Below are positions 54,724 to 64,000 of a DNA stretch of 64,000 nt, piece by piece. Position 1 is the stretch's first letter. Each line of letters starts with the position of its first letter. Made by a program: the position numbers and the translations under genes. Below the pieces are notes generated by a model that was not told where the DNA came from, did no database searches, and saw only the letters and a program-made list of their open reading frames with translations. Origin of the DNA: Lactarius indigo (Eukaryota > Basidiomycota > Agaricomycetes > Russulales > Russulaceae); the NCBI GenBank assembly GCA_025766275.1, contig JAFKAC010000043.1, forward strand, positions 418,834-482,833. The letters are read 5' to 3'.

Positions 54724-57535
54724 TTAGACGACGCCTTTGATCCCGAGCTCCTCCGCGATGATCACGGCCCTTTCCCCGATGACCAGCGCAGTCCCGTACG
54801 TGTTTGCGCTAACATTGGCCGGTGGGATAGACAGGTCGGCAACTTTGAGCCCGCGCACACCGTACACGTTCAACCTCGCATCGACGACGCCTCCCTGCTC
54901 TCGCGGCTTCATCGCACAGGTTCCGAGCTGGTGCGCACATGGAAACGCAAAGATACGTATCAAATGCACGTCATCGACGACGCCCCGCAATTTATAGGAG
55001 AGGGGGGAGGCTCACAGAGTGCCAGCATGTACCAACTTCCCCCCGAAAAATAAAAATAAAATCAATGCGGGTGAACGAGTAATGTGGAGGCGAAGGAAGC
55101 AGAGAATAGAAGAGTCCGCGCACCGTTTGCACGAGTGAATGCCTCTAGCGCACGCTCGTCCTCTCCGAGTATACGATGCGTGGCGCATCGAATGGGACAG
55201 GACCCTCGGTGCGCGCAACGACGGACGCGGAACCGCCCGGAGCGAACGCGGGGTGCATCTCGGGCGGCTCGCCACGGAAGTGCTGCATGCGGCGCGCGAT
55301 CTCGCGGGCGAATTTGTACCCCCACGTCAGGGGCTGCACGTCCGCCATCCTGGTAAGCCAAAACAATATAGTGTGAGCCGGAATGGAAGAAAGCGGTAAA
55401 GAAAAGGGTCGAACGACTCGAAGTACCCCAGGACAAAGTCTAGGGGCGCAGAAACGTCGTCGGCATGCGTGATGTGCACATGTCCGCGCGCGAGGGGGTA
55501 TTCCTGCTCATACAGATATCAGAAGTGTTGCACGTGTGTCTACGTAGGGTTATGTGGGCCCACGGTGTAGATAGCCAAGGTGAAGTATCTGCCGGGGGGT
55601 ACCGCAGTGGGATTCACGAAAAACCTAGACAACGGTGATGATGAGCGTCTTGACGACCCAGTCGTAGTTGTCGGAGCACGAACGCCGAGTACATGCCAAT
55701 CCTCAGGACGGGTTTGTCTGGGGCATCGGCGAAGTAGGAGTCCCAATACTCCTGAAACTCAGGGCCAAGTTCCGCCACCTCAGACGGCTTCGGGCGCCAT
55801 TTGATCCCTGCGTCGAGTGGGCTAGCCGGATGATAATTGAGTCCCAAGGGGTGAGAAGCCAAGTGTTGGCGCACTTTTGCATTGAGATCTCCTTTTTAGT
55901 CTTTCCGAATTCGGCAGCCGCAGCTGCAGTGGCTCAGTCAGTCGAAAGGCACGCGAAGATCAAAGTGGGAGGAAGGTGGGAGGAGCACCAGCCCGAGCCG
56001 CACCATCGGTTGCTCCTTCGTCGTTGCAGAATAGGGAATCCAACGATTGTGCCTCATCTGCAGCAAAGTACTTGAATCCGATGACATTGTGGTCTGCACG
56101 TGTACGTTCAAACGTCAGAAAACGTACGTTCGAAATGGCTGATACAAAGAAATACCTTGATAATTCTCGCCAACCCCAGGCAAGTTGACGCGCTGCCTCA
56201 CCCCGACACGGTCGAGTACGTCCTTTGCACCGATGCCAGAACGCTCCAGAATACCAGGAGAACCAAATGTCCCAGCAGAAACGAGGACTAACTTTGTCCC
56301 TCGCACAATACGCGTGTCCATAAAACCATCCGGATGTAACAGCGGGTTGAGAGCATACGCGACGCCTGTCGCGCGATTCTCGCTGCACACATTATATAGC
56401 CATTCCTTCGGGCAAGACAGACATGTCAAAAAAAAAAATATACGCACTCGTCGAAGGTGACGTGCTTCACGTGTACCCCCGTCAAGAAGTGCAAGTTCGG
56501 CCGGGTGTCCTTGAGTGGGTAGATCATGTTGTGCGGCACATCTGAACGAGTGCCCGTCTCGGGGTTAATCCATCTGTTACCCGCCAAAAAAGAAAGTTAG
56601 AAATGCGGAGGCGCACGCTGCTGATGGGTATCATGTACGCACTTGGGCCACCTCTGCCGCCAGTGTAGTACTCAGCCATCGAACAAGCTGCACGGTCGAT
56701 TACAGGACCCTCACCGCATACACGTTGATCGTTTCCAAATCATTCAGGTCCGTGTCATCCGGCCTTTGCGCACGATCCGGATCGAGTGTGCGCGCAACTT
56801 GAAGGAACTGCTCAGCGAGGTCCGTGAAAAACCCACCTCGCGAGACCGCGAGCGGTCCTTCTGTGCCGTGACTCGACCCCCCGCCAGGAACCTGGTATGT
56901 CTCGATCTATAACCCCTCAAGTCCTGGCCTAGCAGAACATTTAACCCCCTTACGCACCTTTCTCAGGAGCGGGATGAGGTCCTTCGAGCCCCATCCGGGA
57001 TTCTTGTACACCGCCTCCCAATCATTATAGTCGGAGGCAGACGGGCGCGCATACACCATGACTGTTAGAGATTAAAACAGTTGGACAGGGCGCGTGGGCC
57101 AAAATAAATCAGACGCCAGAAGTCTGTGCACGAATGAGAAGAGTCACGAGACGCACAGTTGATGCTGCCTCCGCCGCCGAGACATTGTCCACACGGTACG
57201 ATGGTGGTGCGGCCGCCAAGTGCCGCGCTAGGCTGAGAAACGTGTGTACGCACGGTACGCGAGCCAGGTGCGAGGTGGCTCAAGCACCTCAGAGGTTGTG
57301 TGTGCGTAGGGTATTATACGTGGTGGGGCCGGCCTCGAGCAAAAGGACCCGCAGGCTTGCGTCGGCAACAGCGAGACGACTGGCAATAACGCACGCTGCC
57401 GTGCCGCCTGTTCGCAATCAGACATCCACGGTGTCAGTCGAAGGAATGCGGGTTGGAAGAGTTGGAGGCTATGGATGTCTCACCGCCTGCGATTACGATA
57501 TCGTATTCCTCGTTGATTACGGTGGGACTAGACAT
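54724..57535 (-). pseudogene. GMC oxidoreductase (alcohol/methanol oxidase type), copy 2, frameshifted
   Basis: The first exon is 57535-57484 (MSSPTVINEEYDIVIAGG, identical in protein to copy 1) and the second starts at 57407. In the second exon one base is missing near 57312 compared with copies 1 and 3, so the frame hits TGA at 57291-57289 about 40 codons into the exon. Downstream exons remain readable in their own frames, including the 11-nt exon 56653-56643, TRIVRGTKLVLVSAG, GSPGILERSGIG, LPGVGENYQG, SEVAELGPEFQEYWDSYF and the last exon at 54724 onwards with GGVVDARLNVYG. The spread of intact blocks suggests recent inactivation, or an assembly error at this base. Confidence 0.8.
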
Positions 57536-58315
57536 TTATAGCCCCCATAGACGTCACTAGTGTAATTAAATACTGTTTACACCCTTATGGAGCGCCACCT
57601 ACGTATCATGGGTGTGATTCGTGTGAAGCGAACAGATCATGCCGGTATAGGTAACTGGACACAGCGCCTGCGGCGGCGGTCATGTGCTGGCATAATGTCA
57701 CCTTTTTCGGTGCCTGTTCCAAGACGCGTCGCTGCATTGACACCGACCGAACAATCTGAAGTGGCATCTTATGATAACGTACTTTCTAACGTATTGTGGG
57801 TTTCCCGGGCCGGAGGCGATACAATATGATATGATATGAAATGCAAGATGAAATGCGACGGATATCGGGCTTCGATGTACTAGAGGACGTCACTGGCAGC
57901 GGACGCTGTGGGTTTGAGAGAGGAACTAGAACAGGTAGGTAACCGTCTCTCACTGCTGGGCTGCTGGTAGCCTCCGCATAATGTTTGATTGTACGCCGTA
58001 CTATGCGATCTAGTAAGTCACCATTTGCATCAAAGCCATCGATGCTGCGTACTCTTTGAATGCGTTTGTCCTTCCTTATCACAACTCTAAAAAGCGCCAA
58101 CCCTGAGTAAACCTGTGGAGTTGGGGGTGTTCTCTGAGAGAAAGTCAGGAAATGGCAACAACCACGCAAGTTCTGAAGCACGATTACTGGTATTCTAGAG
58201 ATATACAAGCCAATGTTATCCATCGACTACATAGGAACACCAGTCAGAACTCGTTCATACACAGTGAGAGCACATTTCAGGCCAACTTGATCCGCATCTT
58301 TGCGACCGCGGCCCG
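57536..58315. other. Spacer between GMC copies 2 and 3
   Basis: It is the uninterrupted version of the spacer at 53.4-54.7 kb and carries the same blocks in the same order. No gene is recognised. Confidence 0.65.
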
Positions 58316-61058
58316 TTAGACGACGCCTTTGATCCCGAGCTCCTCCGCGATGATCACGGCCGCCCTTTCCCCGATGACCAGCGCGGTCCCGTACGTGTTT
58401 GCGCTAACATTGGCCGGCGGGATAGACAGGTCGGCAACTTTGAGCCCGCGCACACCGTACACATTCAGCCTCGCGTCGACGACGCCGCCCTGCTCGCGCG
58501 GCTTCATCGCGCACGTGCCGAGCTAATGCGCAAATACGAGCAAAGAGGGGCACGGAAATTTGCGTTCTATCAATGACGGACGTTCTGCGCTCTGTAGAAG
58601 AGGGAGGAGCTCACCGAGTGCCAGGCTGTGGCCACTATCCACCACCACAAGAAAAACAAGTGAACAACGGAGACTGGGAAGCGAAAAAAACTACGCACCA
58701 TTCGCGCGCGCGAACGATTCGAGGACACGTTCATCCTCCTCCGAATACACGATGCGCGGCGCATCGAACGAGATGGGTCCCTCTGCATCCGCGATGACAG
58801 CTGCGGCACCACCCGGAGCGAACGCGGGGTGCAGCACGGCCGGTTCACCACGGAAATGTGGCATACGACGCGCGATCTCGCGCGTGAACTTGTACCCCCA
58901 CGTCAGGGGCTGCACGTCTGCCTTCCTGTCAAATTAAAGATAACGCATGGGAATACTGGATGGGGGTGCGAAGAGAGAAGGTAACGGACGACTCGAGGTA
59001 ACCGGGGACAAAGTCTGCAGGCACAGAGACGTCGTCTGCGTGTGATGTGTACATGTCCGCGTGCGGCGGGGTGTTCCTTTGCATGTGGGTATCAGAGAAT
59101 GTGGCGTGTAGCTACGACTAGGGGTGAGCTTACAGTGAATGTAGCCAAGGTGAAGTATTTCCGTCGAGGGACTAAGGTGGGATCTCCGATAAACCTGGAC
59201 GATGGTAATGAGTGTCTTGACTAATCGAGCCAGTCAGAGCACGAACGCCGAGCCTATTCCAACCCACAAGACAGGCTTGTCTGGCGCATTGGCAAAGTAT
59301 GAGTCCCAATATTCCTGAAACTCAGGGCCGAGCTCGGCCACCTCGGATGGTTTCGGGCGCCACTTTATCCCTGCGTCGATCGAGCTAGTGATATAGATAT
59401 CAAGTCAGAAGGAAGTCAAAAACCAAGTGATGACGCACTTGTGCGTCGAGATCTCCTTCCTAGTTTTTCCAAACTCGGCAGCCACCGCTGCGGTATGTTA
59501 ACCATAAATCACGGGCAGGTACGCTTCTAAATAAGGGAGAAAATATAGACACACCATCAAGTGCTCCTTCTTCGTTGCGGAATATCGCGTCCATCGTTTG
59601 TGCTCCATCTGCAGCAAAGTACTCAAAGAATAGAATATTGTGGTCTGCAAATGCGTACCCAAACGTCAGAAATAAACGTTCAAGATGCTAGCCACTGCAC
59701 GGAAGAACCTTGGTAATTCTCGCCAACCCCAGGCAAGTTAACGCGCTGCTTCACCCCGACACGTTCGAGCACGTCCTTGGCCCCGATTCCCGAACGCTCC
59801 AGAATGCCAGGAGAGCCAAATGAACCCGATGAGACAATGACCAGCTTCGTCCCTCGCACAGTATGCGTATCCCTCGGGCCATCCGGGTGAAACAACGGGT
59901 TGAGAGCATATGCGACGCCTGTTGCACGATTCTCACTACGTTATACAGCCTTTTCAGGGAGGCGAGAGAAATACATCAAAGTCAAAACGCACTCGTCGAA
60001 GGTGACGTGCTTCACATGTATTCCCGTCAAGAAGTGCAGGTTTGGTCGGGTGTCCTTGAGTGGGTAGATCACATTGTGCGGCACATCGAGCGAGTGCCAG
60101 TCTTGGCGTCAATCCATCTACAAATACAAAGGTCAGTGCCGGAACGGCGCCCGCCGGGGAGCGTGTACGCACTTGGGCCACCTCTGCGGCCAGTGCGTTA
60201 CTCAGTCGCCGATAAAGTTACACAATCGAGCGCGAGATACATACAGTATACACATTGATCGTTTCCAAATCATTCGTGTCCGCGTCATCCGGCTTCTGAG
60301 CACGGTCCGGATCGAGTTTCCGCGCAACTTGAAGGAACTGCCCGGCAAGGTCCGAGAAAAACCCACCTGGCGAGACCCCAAGCGGGCCGTCTGTTCCGTG
60401 AGTAGGTCCCCCACCAGGGACCTGGTACGTCTCTATCTACGGTTCTCCAAATTCAGACCCGGTAGGGTCACTAACCCCCACCTTACGCACCTTTTTCAGG
60501 AGCGGGACGAGGTCCTTAGAGCCCCACCCGGGATTCTGATACACCGTTTCCCAGTCGTCATAGTCAGAGGCCGATGGGCGCGTGTACATCATGACTATCA
60601 GAGAAAATACGGGACCCCAGGTGTGGGTCGAGATTGATCAGACTGCCGAAGCTTGGTGCATCAGGGAGAAGAGACAAGAGACGCACAGTTGACGCTGCCC
60701 CCACCGCCGAGACACTGCCCACTCGGCACGATTATGGTGCGGCCGCCAACTGCCGCACTCGGTTGGGAAACGTGCGCGCGTATGGTGCGCGAGCCAGGTG
60801 CGAGGTGGCTCAAGAAGCTCAGGGGCTGCGTATGTGCGGGGTCGTTGTACGTGGCTGGACCGGCTCGAGTAAGAGGACGCGTAGGTTCGCATCAGCAGCA
60901 GCGAGTCGGCCGGCAATGATGCATGCCGCCGTGCCGCCTGTTCGCAATCAGACACCACCGTGACGGTGTTAGTGGAAAGAAGGCGGTGGGAATGAAGACA
61001 TCTCACCGCCTGCGATGACGATATCGTATTCCTCGTTGATCACAGTGGGAGTAGACAT
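58316..61058 (-). pseudogene. GMC oxidoreductase (alcohol/methanol oxidase type), copy 3, frameshifted
   Basis: The start is ATG at 61058 (MSTPTVINEEYDIVIAGG). In the second exon, from 60937, one base is missing near 60864 (LLLE is followed by PV in place of AGP), giving a TGA at 60821-60819. A second single-base loss near 60087 breaks the RSDVPHN block; copies 1 and 2 have one more base there. The 11-nt exon is kept at 60183-60173. Other readable parts are ARKLDPDRAQKPDDADTNDL, GSPGILERSGIGAKDVLERV, FFEYFAADGAQTMDAIF and the last exon from about 58522 to 58316 with ANTYGTALVIGERAA. The family product would be an FAD-dependent alcohol oxidase. Confidence 0.8.
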
Positions 61059-61900
61059 TGATGACCTCCGTCGATCTTCTCGGTGCAGTTAAATATGATT
61101 CGCTCACCCGCGCCCGTGGAGCGCCAGCTTTTGATGCATACGAGATGAACGGTATGTAATTAGATGATTACGTCCCGTTGATGGAGCTACTTGGCCTCAT
61201 TTCCGGTTGCGCCCTGTTAAAATGATAGTATGCGTCCACGCACGAGTTGCCTGGCGTCAGGCATGAGTAAGAGGGGTCTCGCAACTATCCTTAGGGCCAT
61301 GATCGGGGACAATCCCCCGATCTTCCTCGATCTATGGTTGGGATGTTTGAGAATTTGACGATCGTTTCTAAGGGAGTGCGGGTGTATTTTCCGTGTAGTT
61401 AGCTTCCTTAAGATGTACTTAAGAGTGCGTAGTATACGCCTGGTGCCTACATTCAAAGGGTAGCTACATAGGGCCAATTGCCCTCAGGCGCATAAAAATG
61501 AGTCAAAAAAAAAAAAAACGCCTGGTGCCCCATTCGTTTAAGCTACGTTTGGTGTTCCAGCCAACCCCCTTTAACCTGCTGCGCTAGAATACAACTCGGC
61601 GCTGTTTGGGGGTGGGGTGGGGGGGAGAGCGTGGGAATATGGCAGAGGGGGAACGGGGAATGCGGGGAATGCGGGGGCCGCGGGAAACTTGAACGAGGGA
61701 CACCAGCCGCCAGGGTCGTATACCCGGATGCTCTGAGTAATAGAATAGAGGGTCCTGCATCTGCAATTTCATCAGGCTTACAACGCAGCCTGAGAGTGCG
61801 TCGTGCTCAAGACAGGTTCCCAGTAGATCGGTGTACAGAATCCGTGGCACCTTCCAGGTGATCGTTATATTTCGTACTCAGCTGTCTGACTGGTTCCTAT
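61059..61900. other. Spacer upstream of GMC copy 3
   Basis: It differs from the spacers between copies 1, 2 and 3. A poly-A run lies near 61505. No intact gene is seen; the DUF6535 relic follows at its right end. Confidence 0.45.
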
Positions 61901-61904
61901 CTCT

Positions 61905-62030
61905 TTCACATACTCTCCCCACCTAGATATGCCACCTGGACTCCATCTTGATGGAATCGCTCGTTCTTGAGTCGGGTCACCGAAGTCTAACCTGTGCTCG
62001 GAGGGTAGATCAAGGTCGCTCAGGCACCTT
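61905..62030 (+). pseudogene. DUF6535 gene relic
   Basis: TCTCCCCACCTAGATATGCC followed by ACCTGGACTCC and GGTTCTTGAG-like words aligns over about 110 bases with the first membrane segment of DUF6535 copy 3 (48368-48470), which reads TCTCCACCTATTTATGCC and then ATCTGGGTGAATTCG. Orientation (+) is the same. A later GTAGATCAAGGTCGCTCAGGCACC parallels the ATCAAGATTACCCAGACACG stretch of copy 3. Only this fragment remains. Confidence 0.55.
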
Positions 62031-62231
62031 ACAGTCTTGAAGCGTGATTACTGGAATTCTGGGGGTTTACAAAAGCTACAAGAGCCATCGGTTTTGGTCT
62101 GCATTTTCTGTATCAACTGCTTAGGTGTCCCGGAATCAGTCCTTTGACAGGCATACCATAATCGGCCCTCCGAAACTATCACGTAGTATATTTCTCGTCA
62201 ACTGATCCCAGTACCTCGCGGCTGCGGCCGG

Positions 62232-64000
62232 CTAGACGACACCTTTGATGCCGAGCTCCTCAGCGATAATCACGGCTGCCTTTTCCCCGATGACTAGCGC
62301 GGTCCCGTACGTGTTCGCGCTGACATTTCCCGGTGGAACGGACAGGTCGGCGACTTTGAGTCCGCGCACGCCGTACACGTTCAGCTTTGCATCGACAACG
62401 CCGCCCTGCTCGCGCGGCTTCATTGCACACGTGCCCAGCTAATTAATAATCGCAAACGCAAAGGTGTACGTCAGTTCCATGTCGTCAATGACGGTCTCTC
62501 TGCGCTTTGGAGAGAAGGGGGAGCTTACCGCATGCCAGGTCGTGGACACTACCCCCGGCACAAAAAAAATAAACAAACGAAAGACGAGTGAGTGAGGAAC
62601 TTAAAATTTAGGGGGACAGAAGGGAGGGGGTTACACACCCTCAGCGCGCGCGAACTCCTCGAGCGCACGCTCATCGTCCTCCGAATAAACGATGCGCGGT
62701 GCATCGAATGGAATGGGTCCCTCGGCGTGCGCGACGACGGAAGCGGGCCCACCAGACGCGAACTTGGGGTGTAGCGCAGGCGGCTCACCGCGGAAGTGCG
62801 GCAGGCGACGCGCGACCTCGCGCATGAACTTGTATCCCCATGTCAGAGGCCGCACGTCCGCCTTCCTGGTAAACAGAATTGTTTGTGAGATTGTTGGATG
62901 GGAGAGCAGCGAGGAAAAGAGACGGACGACTCGAAGTATCCCGGAACAAAGTCTATGGGTGCAGAGGCATCATCGGCGTGCGTGACGTGCACGTGTCCAC
63001 GCGCGAGGGGGTATTCCTGGACGTGTCGGCATCAGTCTTGTTGCGCGCGCGACTACGGGGGAGAGTGGGGATAGGTGGCTCACGGTGAATATACCCAAGG
63101 TGAAGTATTTGCGCGGAGGGACTACGGTAGGATCCCCGATCAAACTGGAGGATGGTGAGAAAGAGGATGATCACAAGATTTGATAATCGAGTTATTGAGA
63201 ACACACGTCGCGAGCATGCCCATCCACAGAACAGGCTTGTCTTGCGCATTGGCAAAGTAGGAGTCCCAATACTCCTGAAACTCAGGGCCGAGCTCGGCCA
63301 CCTCGGACGGCGTTGGGCGCCACTTGATCCCCGCATCGATCGAGCTAGTCAGATGGACATCAAGTCAGAAGGGATCATCGCCAAGTGTTGGCGTACTTGT
63401 GGGCCGAGACCTCCTTCCTGGTCTTCCCGAATTCCGCAGCCGTAGCTGCATTATCATGGTCAATCATAAAGCGCGTGCAAGAACGCCTCTGAAAGAAGGC
63501 GGACCGACGAACCATCAATTGCTCCTTCCTCGTTGCGGAATATCGCAGCCAACGATTGCGATTCATCTGCAGCAAAGTACTTAATAAAAGTATATTGTGA
63601 TCTGCATATACACACGCAAACGTGAGAAAAAATACGAAACGTCAAAAATGATCATGGCACCTTGATAATTTTCGCCGACCCCAGGCAAGTCGACGCGCTG
63701 CTTCACCCCGACTCGCTCGAGCACGTCCTTGGCGCCAATCCCAGAGCGCTCCAGAATACCAGGAGAACCGAACGACCCCGCTGAAACGAGGACCAACTTC
63801 GTTCCTCGTACAGTACGCGTATTCCTTGGACCATCCGGATGCAACAGCGGGTTGAGAGCATATGCGACGCCTGTCGCGCGATTCTCACTGCATACGTTAC
63901 AATCTTTCCAGGGGTGAGAAAAATGTGATAAGGTCGAAACGCACTCATCGAAGGTAACGTGCTTCACATGTACTCCTGTCAAGAAGTGCAGGTTCGGCCG
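62232..64000 (-). pseudogene. GMC oxidoreductase (alcohol/methanol oxidase type), copy 4, 5' part outside window
   Basis: The 3' half is present. Readable blocks in order are GVHVKHVTFDE, ENRATGVAYALNPLLHPDG, VRGTKLVLVSAGSFGSPG, RSGIGAKDVLERVGVKQRV, LPGVGENYQG, FAADESQSLAAIFRNEEGA in part, SALELGPEF-type sequence near 63290, MRPLTWGYKFMREVARRLPH near 62855, and the last exon ending GIKGVV at 62232. In the exon that begins near 63603 one base is missing near 63585 compared with copies 1-3, and the frame is lost for the rest of that exon. The upstream exons, with the FAD-binding start, lie beyond the right edge. Confidence 0.75.

Noticed and set aside
1..64000. CRISPR arrays, operons or bacterial-type terminators
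   Set aside because: No regularly spaced repeats occur and the spliced gene structure is eukaryotic.

Overview
The window reads as nuclear DNA of a basidiomycete fungus, most likely an agaricomycete of the wood- or litter-decay type. Genes are cut by many short introns (about 45-80 nt, GTATGT/GTACGT/GTGAGT donors), some exons are very small, and the families present are typical of that group: DUF6535 membrane proteins, lineage-expanded F-box/leucine-rich proteins, secreted DUF1996 proteins and methanol-oxidase-type GMC oxidoreductases. Species cannot be named from sequence alone. Exon structures were built by hand from splice signals, reading phase and comparison of paralogues inside the window.

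1-26 kb is a fast-evolving family block: the 3' end of one F-box gene on the left edge (+), two DUF6535 genes (-), six F-box genes (-) in three subfamilies, and degenerate relics of both families. 26.5-29.6 kb holds relics and uncharacterised coding-like sequence. 29.7-46.8 kb is a conserved-gene block: a peroxisomal-type carrier (-), a tandem pair of secreted DUF1996 genes (+), a SAP18 homologue with an RGG/RS tail (+), a NADAR-domain protein (+) and an uncharacterised proline/serine-rich protein (+). Wide apparently non-coding gaps separate these.

47-64 kb is a second duplicated block: a GMC relic, a third intact DUF6535 gene (+), then four tandem GMC alcohol-oxidase-type copies (-), the last cut by the right edge, with a DUF6535 relic between copies 3 and 4. 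Each copy carries at least one single-base frameshift, at different places, so I annotate them as pseudogenes, with the caveat that local assembly error could mimic this.

No operon or single pathway joins these genes. The main theme is birth-and-death evolution of three gene families. The best items for follow-up are the decayed oxidase array, the readthrough-like tail of the second DUF6535 gene, the 11-nt microexon, the conserved hidden first exons of the F-box genes, and the SAP18-RS and NADAR architectures.
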